A DNA stretch of 64,000 bases from Laccaria trichodermophora (taxonomy: Eukaryota; Basidiomycota; Agaricomycetes; Agaricales; Hydnangiaceae), in NCBI GenBank assembly GCA_018417955.1, contig JACTVC010000036.1:1-64000 (forward strand). The letters run 5' to 3'. The notes under the pieces were generated by a model that saw only the letters and a program-made list of their open reading frames with translations, was not told the DNA's origin and did not search any database. A program made the position numbers and the translations under genes. Positions 31,247 through 41,401 of this stretch are shown here, one piece after another. How positions within the stretch are numbered: position 1 is the stretch's first letter; every line of letters starts with the position of its first letter.

Positions 31247-34229
31247 TCAGTTCCCAGTACCCCCTTGTGAAGAATGGTTGTAATCGTACAGTAATTCCGG
31301 AAGAGGTCTTTCCCAATCAATGAAAGTAATGTCACCACATGTGTCAGTAAACGTGCCAGACAACGAGACATTGATATTGGAATTTAAAATGCTATTGAAG
31401 AAGAAGGACGTCTGGGATTCAGGCAGGACTACCCCAGGTATGGTTTCGACACCGGGGCGAACAATCCAAATGCTGTTTGTTGCATAGATGAAGACAATAC
31501 CCTCTACGGTAACGTGGGTTGCGCTCGTTTGGGAGGGGTACCCCACAGGCTTGGTAGTGGCTCGTGCGCCTCTCCCTACATGGACTGCAGATTTAGCGCT
31601 GACAAAGTCAGACTTAGTGCTTCTGAGATGGGTAAGTCGTGGAAAGACATCTTCCAAGACGTATGGACCCCTCGAGAATTCGGCTGGTTGTGAAGAGGAC
31701 ACTGAAATGTAAAGCTCGTCCTCAACGGCGATGAAGTGGCAGTTTATGGCTGTGACATGTGTCGCATTCGGAAACACAAGTGGTCCAGGTCGTGCGTTCT
31801 CCTTCAGTGGTGCGTTGAACACCGTGGACAGGATATCTGGGAAACATGTTTGAAAATCCGGAATCGTACGACTCCAACGATTGACCAATCGGCGTTCGTC
31901 GTTCCACTGGCACGTCGTATCAAGGTATGGGCAACCCCGCATCTGATGTTTTTTTTGAAAGATTCGTGCAGTTTCCATAAACAGATCACCAAGCGGGTAG
32001 CAATGATACTGGGGGAGAGTTGTGATGGTGTCATCGAAAGAATTTGGGTCAGAGGTGAGAAAATTTTGAACAGTAAGGTGTGTAGGTGTGACAAATAGAC
32101 TTTCCATAGAAAGTGTTGTGCTGATTAGGTGACCACAGCCGGATATCAGTTTGAAAGGATCATTGATAGTTTTATTTGGGTCCCAATCATCACCCATTTC
32201 CGCGATGTTGAGTAATTGGATGAGGAAATTGATTTCAATATTTTCATAAAAGACCACCAAATGAAGCGTACGTCGAAGGCGAATCCTTGAAGACCCAGGA
32301 CGTTCGTCGATCCGTTTGAGAGAACGTATGAAAGTTTCTTCAAGCCCTCTTGGTAAGCTTTGGAGTGCATTTCGGATATCGTAGTCTGTTTCGCACTCTA
32401 AGATGCTCACAACTTGAAAAAATACATAAAGAAACCTGCATATCGGTCGAAAAATTAGACCAATCAGTGTTCATATCTTTACGAAATGTAGCTCACATTC
32501 CGTCAGCATTTTTAACGAGAGTTTCGATCATCTCCTCCAGTAAGGTGCGATCCCGTACAAAATTTGGGTTCTTCTCAAGATGATTATCGAACGTCTTGAC
32601 AAGGTAACTCCTGATGTCGTGTTCAATGTCGTTTGAATTGATCTTCTGTTCTTGAAGTGCGAAGTGGGATCGAAAGCTGTGCCTGATGTCATCCTCATCC
32701 CTACTGGATATAAAGAGGTGGGTGGATGATGGAAGCTGATGGAGCAAGCGGAGGATGCTTTCCCTGTCCTGACATTCATCCAGGGCGTCGATGACAATTG
32801 TAAGGTATCCGCAACTTGAGCAAGTTGCAAGCCCGCTCAATACATCAGCCAAGGGTACGTCGGTCACTGATCGAGTCCTCGAATACTTGGCTAGAATGTC
32901 GTAGACAGGAGATGGCGATTGTGGAAGAGAGTCATCAAACGAGCGGAGTAACTGCCCCAGAAGACTTCGAAAGAGGTATTCCGCTTTACTTTTCTCCGGA
33001 AATCTATAATCGCAGTAAAATGATAACAATCGAGAATTGGCGCGTTGGTTTTCCTTGAGATCCTCAATCACGAGGGACCTGGTAATATGTCAGGCTTACA
33101 GACCAGCACATGGTTTGAGTAATATCTTACGTCAAAACCGTCTTTCCCGAACCCGCTGTTGAAAGTAAACATTCAGAAGCTGGAAACCTGAATGACTACT
33201 CACGCTTTCCATGGAGCCAGAAAAGCGGACCAGAGTCGACTCCCCACGAATCTCGCCAACTTCTGTATAGCGGAGCCTCGAGAAGCCAGGTACCAGAGTC
33301 TAAAGACATCTTCTTTCCGATGGATTGTGCGTGCTTCTCGCCGCAATCGGAGTCCTGGAAGTGTAAAAGGTCTAGGAGGTGATCCATCTCTTCTCGCCAC
33401 TTGGCAATGACGTGTTCTTCTCGATCTGCATGGTGAGCCTCGCGATCTGCATGTTCAACTTCATTTTTGAGCATAATGTGCCGTTTTTCGAGACTAGCGA
33501 CAACAGCATCAAAGTCGTCCTCAAACCAAAGGGACAAAACAACAATGCTAAGGAAATCTAGGATAATGAATTGACAAGCACTGATGTCGATGCGATGGGA
33601 GTAGAACATACTTCGCATGCGCTTCCTACGGTTGATAAAAGTCTTTTTTATCGTCATAAAAACAGTAAGGATATCGCCATAGACGTCAGCAAGTACCTGG
33701 TTTCAAATTCAACAGTTGAAATGATAAGAACAGCAACAGCGCACCGTCATGACACGATCATTCCCCTTGTAAATCGCAGTGGCGTACCTGCCATAAAAAT
33801 GGAGGCTTTGGCCGATTTTTACAAGAACGTCTAAAATCCTTTCAAAATGCGCCAAGTGATTTGAGACTGACTAGCGACAGCATTCAATAGTTTAATCTCT
33901 TATAAAATATACATTGGAAGTTCGCGTACCCGCATGATAAACCTGATCCCGCCCCAAGCCAGCCCAGCAATCGGGTTCATGGAAACCAACGCATCAACCA
34001 AGCTGAAGAACGTTTCGAACTGCTTGATAACGTCCGATATACGGGAGGTGTATCCATGTAACTTCGACCTGCGGCGGTCATCCTCGTGTTGTTTGATTTC
34101 GCTATATAATTCCTCTGGGGTCGCGCTCTCCGGAAATTCGTAGTCTGATTCCCATTTGTCCCGATGTCTTTGAAGAGCAATTTGGAAAGCTTGGTTGACC
34201 TGTGAGTCGGGACTGCCAGTGGATGTCAT
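31247..34229 (-). CDS. NLR A1: DUF7708-like N-terminus, NACHT, novel C-terminal repeats
   Basis: Proposed exons on the minus strand: 34229-33930, 33870-33745, 33696-33612, 33557-33204, 33155-33131, 33078-32497 and 32435-31247. Phases agree, giving 886 residues. The N-terminal ~250 residues resemble the helical DUF7708 module of fungal NLRs (PIAGLAWGGIRF). A 25-nt micro-exon carries most of the Walker A motif GKPGSGKT (about 287-294). Walker B IVIDALDEC is at about 390-398, followed by LFISSRDED. A winged-helix-like part continues to about 690. The C-terminus has about three repeats of ~42 residues with ATHVT...FI...I signatures instead of ankyrin, TPR or WD40 repeats. Such NLRs act as cytosolic sensors for nonself recognition or programmed cell death. 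It is transcribed divergently from gene B1. The splice models are inferred. Confidence 0.8.
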
Positions 34230-34505
34230 ACTTTAAGCAAGGGGAGAAGGGAGAAAAAAGTGGGCAAACCAGGGACTCGGAATCAATGCGTTTATCTGGG
34301 AAGGCCTTGAGGCAACCTTGAGGCGACAGCCTCTGTGTCACGTACTTGCCTGGTTATGCCCAACACACGGTCACGTTACTTGATTTACTTCTAATTTAAC
34401 CCGTCACGTCACGTCGAGTCTTACACCTCTCTCTCCACTACCGTCATCATATCTGTCCTTTCAAGCGCAAGTGGAACTTTTCTTATCAGAATTCAAAGAA
34501 CCGAC
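34230..34505. promoter_or_regulatory. Divergent NLR A1 / B1 intergenic promoter region
   Basis: Only 276 bp separate the start codons of the NLR (minus) and gene B1 (plus). The interval contains pyrimidine-rich CTCTCTCTCC before B1 and CGTCACG-type motifs. The equivalent interval between the copy-2 NLR and B4 (51032-51284) is 253 bp and alignable. No experimentally known operator is recognised. Confidence 0.55.
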
Positions 34506-35359
34506 ATGTTGCGCCTGTCATTGAGACACATTTTGAGACCGTCAGTACCAGGTTTGAGGCCGGCGATTGGGACACCAAGGAATATTTCAACTGTTGGCTC
34601 AGGACGAGGGCAAGGGCGTTTCAAGGTATAATGTCTCCTTATCGTCTTTCGAAGGTGAAGCTAATTTTGGATAGGCCCAAGCGTGTCCTGCGAAACGCGC
34701 GCCAGCCCCGGTCAGCGAGAGATTCGCGTCCAGATACCAGTTTCCCGATGAACAAGGAACGCCTCCAGATCAATTCGATTTCCTGAGCCTTGAATCGTTT
34801 GAAAACATGTCGCACAATCCAAAGTTTTGGTTACCACCGCCGGACCCTGACAGTGCGCTCTCGACCGCGTATCTTGTTCTTGTCCGGATGATCATGTACA
34901 TGGGCCGTCCAAAGGTATCGGACGAGGAGAGAAACAAACACTGGGAGGTATATATGCGCTCTATTTTCTCCTTGATGACAGTCACTAACAAACGAACAGG
35001 ATTTTGAGTTTGCGGTTACCCCACCAACTTCCGAAATTGGGCGTGCTAGAACTTGCGTTTCAATGTGTACCAGCGTGGTCGCTCACATTCTCTCTTCGAC
35101 CCCGAACGACTCGCCATTACGCATGTCCCATCCACAAGTTTTTAAAACCAACGAGGCTCTTGTAATGTTGCACGACTCCTTTTTGGCTGACAGAGTAAAA
35201 GGTGGGAAGGGATGGGAGGTGGGTATAGATCAAACAGAAGAGTGGCGCGAATTTTGGAACTGTGCCCTTGCGGTGTTGACGCAACTTGCGATGGACTTGG
35301 ATTTGGCGGGGTTTGGGGTGTCGGACGAGACACCTGATGAAGCTTGGAGGGAAGCATGA
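34506..35359 (+). CDS. Gene B1: predicted mitochondrial protein of unknown family
   Basis: Exons 34506-34625, 34675-34947 and 35000-35359; introns of 49 and 52 nt; 250 residues. The first ~38 residues are Arg/Leu/Ser-rich without acidic residues (MLRLSLRHILR), as in mitochondrial presequences. The body has a hydrophobic helix YLVLVRMIMYM and an acidic/Trp C-terminal part with EEWREFWN. I know no family for it. Five related copies or fragments occur in the window (B1-B5), each beside or near an NLR of the A type. The head-to-head arrangement with the NLR suggests a functional partner, but that is inference. Confidence 0.72.
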
Positions 35360-35493
35360 GCTGTTGCGGACTCGGCGCCCGCGGCCCTGAGCACACTGCA
35401 TTTTTCTTCTTGAACGGGATTTCTTGGTGCAGTTTCCGACTTTGAGTACAGTAAATTTGAAATAAGTTGAAGATGTTTTTCAAATTGAACAAA

Positions 35494-35510
35494 AACCCCA
35501 ACCCTAACCG
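35494..35510 (+). repeat. Telomere-like motif after B1
   Basis: CCCCAACCCTAACC, an imperfect double CCCTAA motif, about 135 bp after the B1 stop. Comparable motifs follow B2 (36785-36799) and B4 (52259-52275). Confidence 0.45.
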
Positions 35511-35863
35511 GTAACCCATTAGACAACACTCTTACAGTTTTGTCCTCTGAGATGAAAATACAAAATCTCACGACATTCCCAGCACGCTACATGGCCTGCG
35601 CGCCTAATAATGAATACCCGATCCCCCAATGTATAGTTTGATTTCGGAGGCGTTTCACGCACTTATTCTTACATAAGTCACCTCCCCAAAGTACGCGTAT
35701 ATATTCGGAATGAAATTATTCGCGGTCGCGTGACTTGATTCACTTCTATAAAGTATAGATCTAGATCTGTCAGCTCTCTCCTCAAAACCATCATCATACC
35801 TGTCCTTTCGGGCTCATAGAGACTTGTTCTTGTCAGAATCAAACGCTATCCAAAAGAACCGAC

Positions 35864-36706
35864 ATGTTGCGCGCATCGTTGAAACCCGTTTTGAGACGGT
35901 CAGTGGGTTTGAGGCCAGCGAGTGGGACGCCGAGGGGTATTTCAATTATTGGGTCAGGACGAGGGCAAGGGCGTTCTAAGGTGTTATGTCTCCTTATTGT
36001 CTGTTGCGGATGAAGCTAATCCTGAACAGGCCGAAGCGTGTCCTACGAAGCGCGCGCCAGCCCGGGTCAGCGAGAGATTCGCGTCCACAGACCAGTTTCC
36101 CGATGAACAAAAAACGCCTCTAGATAAAATCGATCTCCTGAGCCTTGAAATGTTTGAAAAGATATCGTATGATCCAAAGTATTGGCTGCCACTCCCCAAA
36201 CCTGGCATAGCGCCCACGATCGCGTATCTTGTCCTCGTCCGGATGATCATGTACATGGGCCGGAGTCCAAAGGCATCGTTCGAAGAGAGAATGGAATATT
36301 GGGTGGTATATATGCGCTCCTTTTCCTCCTTGATCACGACCACTAACAAAGCAAACAGGATTTTATGTTTGCGGATACCCCACCAACTTCCGATATTGGG
36401 CGCGCTAGGACCTGCGTTTCGATCTGCACCAGCGCGGTCGCTCACATTCTCTCCTCGATCCCGAACGACTCGCCATTACGCACGTCCCATCCAGAAATTT
36501 TTGAACCCAACGAAGCTCTTGTGATGTTGCACGACTCCTTTTTGGCTGACAGGGTAAAAGATGGGAAGGGATGGGAGGTGAATGTAGATCAAACAGAAGA
36601 GTGGCGCGAGTTTTGGAACCGGGCTTTTCCAGTGTTGAAGCAACTTTGGATGGAGTTGGATTCGGCGGGGTTCGGAGTGTCGGACAGACTGCATTTCTCC
36701 TCTTGA
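35864..36706 (+). CDS. Gene B2: tandem paralogue of B1 with altered C-terminus
   Basis: Exons 35864-35980, 36030-36305 and 36359-36706; 246 residues. It has the same presequence-like start (MLRASLKPVLRR), the YLVLVRMIMYM helix and the EEWREFWN motif as B1. A deletion of about 60 bp at the 3' end removes the usual last residues and fuses the frame into the former 3' UTR, ending RLHFSS. It is a local tandem copy absent from the 48-54 kb duplicate. A TATA-like CTATAAAG lies about 120 bp upstream. Confidence 0.68.
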
Positions 36707-36784
36707 GCGGGATTTCTTGGTACAGTTTCCGACTTTGAGTAACTTTTGATATGAGTTGAACACAAGGGAACATATTTTGAACAA

Positions 36785-36800
36785 AAACCCTAACCCTAAG
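36785..36800 (+). repeat. Telomere-like motif after B2
   Basis: AACCCTAACCCTAAGG, two and a half CCCTAA units, 80 bp after the B2 stop. Confidence 0.5.
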
Positions 36801-36899
36801 GCCTCTTCCCCCCTAATTTCCACCTCCACGTCGAATCCAACTCAAAGTCCTTTTCTACTCTAGGGTCGTCCTGAAAGACCAGCATCCAAAATATCTTCT

Positions 36900-37330
36900 C
36901 CATGGACTTGGAAAAGTTTGAGGAGACGGTGCGTGATTCAATTACCAGGTTGCAATCCCCAAGTCCCCAAACCTAGACGAGTTCACGCACCGCTTCTGTA
37001 CGTATGTCATCTCCCCGTCACGGTGCCAACCCACTAATCAAACAACCAGACATTTGAATCTGCATTTGCTCCATCAACCTCCTTTATCAGTCGCACAGGG
37101 AGTTACTCAATATGCGCCAACGCCATCATTCACGCTCCCTCATCTATCCCAGACGGCTCATCATTCCGCAAGGCCCACTCAAACACCTTTGATACCACTC
37201 AGGAACTGGTGCGTTGCGCGATCGAGATATTCTTGGCATATCGTGTGCGAGAGGAAAAGGGACGGGAAATGATTACAGAACAACTCCGAGGTGGACCGAA
37301 TTTTGGAGGTGCCAGTGCTGCCGGAACCTG
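36900..37330 (+). pseudogene. Gene B3: partial, divergent B-family copy
   Basis: A final-exon-like segment follows a GT...AG intron ending at about 37049. It reads TFESAFAPSTS...NTFDTTQELVRC, alignable with the B1 third exon (IGRARTCVSMC...KTNEALVML). The presequence exon and most of exon 2 are missing; only a scrap (GDLEKFEE-like) precedes it. The 3' part loses similarity after about 37290. It is probably non-functional. Its counterpart in the second segment is at 52385-52761. Confidence 0.6.
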
Positions 37331-37683
37331 GAATTTATCTAATCCAACGAAGCAGGTTGTGAGAAGTGGGCTGGTACTTGGAGACAAAGAAGGATTTGGG
37401 AAGGACCGACTGACTTCAACAGGCAGGAAGACACTATTTTCAGCTTGCGAGAACCTCGCAATTGATTCGTAACGCTTCGGGTGCTGTATCTTTGGCCATG
37501 AGGCTTCAGGCTCCGCAAAGAATAGCTTGCGGTTTCTGTGCCCACGTCAAGATTTTTTTCATTAGGGTCTCGAATTTCTATTGGTCATAGCCTTGGGCGC
37601 CTCCGGTTTTGTTTCAAACAGTTATAGATCGATGGAAGAGGACACAATCATTCAGCAGGCTCAGCTTGTCCCCCCTTCTATTC

Positions 37684-38517
37684 ATGTCTACGCCCTACTA
37701 TGGCCCAGATGAGTCGGCGTACGATATTTTCCTGGAGCGAACATTTTTGGCGGGGGATGTGATTTCTGGAACGGGATACGGTTAGCACACTCAATGTCCT
37801 TGTCTTTCCGGCTCACAACTGTCATAGGCATCCAAGTCGTCCTCTTTGTATCCTGCGCGAGCATTCTCTACTCGCAGTACTCCCGCTCTCTGCGTTCCTC
37901 CTCTTCCTACTTGATCAAGGGAGACACAAGAGCCCTGTTCCTTCTCCTCTACATAACCCTCCTGTTCGTCATCGAATCGATCTATACCGCAGTTCAAGCA
38001 CGCACTGTACAATTAATGTATATCGATAACCGAAACTACCCAGGGGGACCGTGGACTTACTTCCTTGCGACGCAAAACCTCCCGGTTAATGTGATGTTCT
38101 ACGCTACGTTGTTCGTGTTGACGTTTCTCTCAGATTTACTGGTGGTGAGTATTGCCTTGGCCGTTTTGGACACACTTGACATACGAAACAATAGCTCTGG
38201 CGCTGTTGGGTCATTTGGACAGCTTCAGGGCGGCTTATTGCCGCCATCGTGGTTGTGTTCCCTACTATTCTCGTCCTAGCATCCTTCAGTGATGTTTCAT
38301 TCCTTGTTTTTCCATGTCCTCAATTCTCACGTTGTACCTAGTTATGGGAACTCTCTGGACCCTCCAATCAACGCTTGGACAGGTGTGTATCCTGACTGAT
38401 ATACAAAGATGGTTGAAAGAAGATTTGAATTTGAAGTCTCATACAGAGGCTCTTTCGGGTGCGAGACTGAGAAAACTTCTACATACTCCTCATGATATGT
38501 ATGTCAGATACGATTAA
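37684..38517 (+). pseudogene. Gene C1: seven-TM family copy truncated by a tRNA-like repeat
   Basis: Exons 37684-37780, 37828-38144 and 38195-38288 match C2 almost base for base, and the fourth begins at 38342. After about 30 nt of that exon (codons TLWTLQS) the sequence switches to the tRNA-like repeat family and stops at 38515-38517. Residues covering the last three membrane helices are lost. The intron-3 donor is also changed (AGTGATG versus GGTAATG in C2). Most likely a non-functional remnant of copy 1. Confidence 0.8.
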
Positions 38518-38800
38518 GGAGAGCGGCACTAGAGTAAACAGGTATACTTAGAGCAGCACGTAGCGATGATGTTTTGGGAACACACGAGTTGGCAAAAACA
38601 GTATCACCAAGAAATGCATCAAATTCTATGGATGGGAGTCAAACCCAGCTTTCGTATGATCATTTTAAAAAGCATATGCGATGACAGGCGTATGTACTAA
38701 CTGATATAATAATAGAGAACTTGAACATTAAAATCAGTAGATTAGGATCATCAATATGGTCCCACTAGGTTGATTCTTTCAAATTTAAGTATTTATAATT
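38375..38800 (-). repeat. tRNA-like repeat copies 1 and 1b
   Basis: A degraded tRNA-like core at 38624-38718 (T-arm-like TGGGTTTGACTCCCA and a D-arm-like part when read on the minus strand), with conserved flank sequence. A second, flank-only piece starts at 38375 and is the sequence that truncates gene C1. Confidence 0.6.
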
Positions 38801-38815
38801 TGGCTGAGGTGGTCC

Positions 38816-39130
38816 GGAGGCAGGTTAGCCATCATGTTCTGGGTACACGCAAATTAGCAAAAAGAATGAGATCAATGTTCAGACACTCTGTCTGGGAGTC
38901 GAACCCAGCTTTCGTGCGAGCATACATACGATCTGCGAAGTCATGACAGGCGCGTGTACTGACCGATATACTAACAAAGAATTGTAAAGAAGTAGGTTAG
39001 GGTCACCAACGTGGTGCTGTCGTATCTCACAGATGGGACGACGATCCTCGGGTTCTCGGTGAGGTCAAATATGCGATGGGGAACTTTTAAAGGTGCTAGG
39101 CCTACGGCGGAACTTTTGTAAAAAAGAATC
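38816..39130 (-). repeat. tRNA-like repeat copy 2
   Basis: The core at 38886-38980 reads, on the minus strand, as a tRNA-Asp-like sequence. It has TTAGTATATCGGTCAGTAC, then CGCGCCTGTC with the GTC anticodon position, an intron-like insertion, and a T arm CTGGGTTCGACTCCCAG. The flanks (a GCCATCATGTTCTGGGT-type block on the plus strand and about 150 bp beyond the other end) recur at 47700-47990. Acceptor-stem pairing is imperfect (5 of 7), so a working tRNA gene is unlikely. Confidence 0.65.
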
Positions 39131-39369
39131 AGGGCATTTGTCAAACTTCTTGTTTCCAAAAATTAAAAAAAAGAAACTTGCGGATACTTTGGATATGTCT
39201 CATACTCCCAGCTCACTGCCGTTGATGTACGTCCGCAGAGTACTCTTTACAAAAAAAGAAACCCCAAAATTTGATCAGCACCAAAGCGCGCGCGTTGGGG
39301 AGTTAAGATGGAGGTCGAACGTTATTTAAAAATGAACCCGAATGCACAAGTTGGTACATAAAAAACAAA

Positions 39370-39560
39370 CAATCTTCAAAAGAGATCTCTGAGGCTTGAA
39401 TTCACATCAAGTTTCTGTCTGAGAGTCGAACCCAGCTAACGCTCGTAACGGCATCCAAGATGGCAGGCGCGTATAATGACCGATATATTAACAGAAATCA
39501 TTGAAAGAAGGTCTTAATTTAAAGTGTCATCCATATATGCGATTTCGGGTACGAGACTAC
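39370..39560 (-). repeat. tRNA-like repeat copy 3, intact acceptor pairing
   Basis: The core at 39412-39497 folds with a perfect 7-bp acceptor-like stem (TTTCTGT / ACAGAAA) and a 5-bp T stem. A short ACGC/GCGT anticodon-type stem encloses an insertion. Downstream sequence to 39560 matches the piece that truncates C1. Confidence 0.65.
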
Positions 39561-39619
39561 TCCGATGTTGGTATACAACTTGTAAGGAGATCTTGACTGG
39601 AAGAGATCCTGCAACAATG

Positions 39620-39922
39620 TCTTCGGCTATCAGTGTATCACCGATCGGAGTTCAAATCCAAACAAATTCCTCTCTCCTCCCATCCACGAGGCACCACTTT
39701 TCGCCCTCCTCAAGAAAAACAAAAGCAAAATGGTACGTGAGACCCTTTCGCGCGGAGGAGTTCGACCAGCAGTAGTTCTCTGTCGCACGTTTCGTGTTGG
39801 ATGAGTGAGAACTTGTGATGGATGGTGAGTTTTCGGAGTGGATGACGTTTTTGTGCCCTAACAAACATCTCTAATAGAACTGTATGGAAAAAGTAATTGA
39901 GACTCGTTCTCGGCTGAGCCAT
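39620..39922 (-). pseudogene. Copia GAG-pre-integrase scrap upstream of eL8
   Basis: Minus-strand translation gives HKNVIHSENSPSIT and FLEEGEKWCLVD, the same region as in the copia remnant at 26740-27011. Here it is only ~300 bp long and keeps more CpG. Homology with the 26.7-kb locus runs without a break from here into the eL8 gene. Confidence 0.8.
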
Positions 39923-40005
39923 TGAGCTATGAAGCCTACTACTTTGCTTTTGCTGGGTCGTGCATACTCATACGAGTACGCACGACATTAGAGCTCCGAA
40001 GTGCG

Positions 40006-41041
40006 ATGGTCTTCTCATTTGGAGAACATCGCTCACTTCGTCTCAATGACCAGCCCAAAGCCAAATCCGGAACTGGCAAGAAACCCGCCGCGGCCCCTTT
40101 TGGTGCGAGCAAGACCACCAAGGCGAAGAAGAACCCTTTGTTCGAGGCGAATGCCAAGAACTTTGGTATCGGTGCGTTGTCGTGTCGTCATCTCTCTTTT
40201 GGTATTCTCGAAACTCAGCTTGGACCACACACAGGCCAGGACATCCGACCCCAAACCGACCTCACCCGTTTCGTCAAATGGCCCGAATACGTCCGCCTCC
40301 AAAGGCAAAAGGTCATTCTGCACCAACGTCTCAAAGTCCCACCCGCTATTGCCCAGTTCTCGCATACCCTGGATAAGAACACTGCCACCCAATTGTTCAA
40401 GCTGTTGAACAAGTACCGCCCCGAGTCCAAGCAGGAGAAGAAGGCCCGTTTGACTGCTGCTGCTGCGTCTGCTGCCGAGGAAAAGGAGAAGGACGCAAAG
40501 GTCCGTTCATTCCCTCCCTTTCATTCGCTACTCAACCTCTGACATTAATATGAGCAGGACTCCAAGAAACCTCTCTTCGTCAAATACGGCCTCAACCACA
40601 TCGTCGCCCTCATCGAAGCCAAGAAAGCCGCGCTCGTCGTCATCGCACACGATGTCGACCCCATCGAGCTCGTCGTCTTCCTCCCCGCCCTGTGCCGCAA
40701 GATGGGCGTCCCATACGTCATCGTGAAGGGTAAAGCACGCCTCGGAACCGTCGTGCACAAGAAGACGGCTGCCGTTGTCGCTCTTCAGGAAGTGAAGAGT
40801 GAGGATCAGAGGGAGCTCGCTACGCTTGTTAGCGCTGCCAAGGCTAATTTGTGAGTTTTTTTTGTGGTCTTTTTTATGTGTGGGATGCTGATGGCGTTTG
40901 GTGGATAGCTCTGACAAGTATGAGGAGCAGCGTCGTGTGTGGGGTGGTGGACTTCGTGGCAATAAGTCTACCCAGATGCTTAGGAAGCGCGCCAAGGCTG
41001 CTGGGCAGAGTACGACTGCTGCTTCGCTTGGGAAGCTCTGA
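40006..41041 (+). CDS. RPL7A: Ribosomal protein eL8 (RPL7A), intact copy
   Basis: Introns at 40172-40234, 40501-40557 and 40851-40908 are GT-AG and in phase. The product has all eL8 landmarks: [24 protein letters not shown], the L7Ae-type RNA-binding core ([33 protein letters not shown]), and a basic C-terminus ending SLGKL. It is a 60S subunit protein. The start is uncertain. An in-frame ATG at 40006 gives 285 residues with an odd 16-residue leader. Alternatively the ATG could be joined to PKAKSG at 40054 by a 45-nt intron with a poor GTCTTC donor, giving 270 residues, closer to the family norm. Remarkably, copia-derived sequence ends only ~80 bp upstream. 41042-41401 is 3' flank with nothing else recognisable. 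Confidence 0.93.
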
Positions 41042-41401
41042 GCGTTCTGTGGGGGCGTTGGGAGCCGGGACCCTCAGCGGTTTCGTCGGCATGCTCACCG
41101 ACGCTTGGAGTGGTTATGTTTATCCAAAAGATGCACCGATGTATCCTATGTTCGTATGTGTTATGTTATGTGTTGCGTTATGGGGTGTCTTGCCGTTGAA
41201 GTTCAGAATCTTTTCACGGTTTCACTTACATCACGATCTGTGCTTCATCAATATCGATATCTTGGCTGTACGAAGCTGCCTGGTGCAATGAGGTGAAACT
41301 TGGAGCGTGTAGCCACGTTCACAGCATTGTGACCGTATCTAGACGCCTACTACTCACGTATCTGGGCGCCTACTGCTTACACCCAGTTGCTTCCTACCAT
41401 C

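Noticed and set aside
38886..38980. Functional tRNA-Asp gene
   Set aside because: Acceptor pairing is imperfect, the anticodon arm does not close without a long insertion, and near copies with shared flanks occur nearby, which fits a dispersed repeat better.
40528..40995. 155-codon minus-strand frame opposite eL8
   Set aside because: A shadow of exons 3 and 4 of the eL8 gene, caused by its codon bias.
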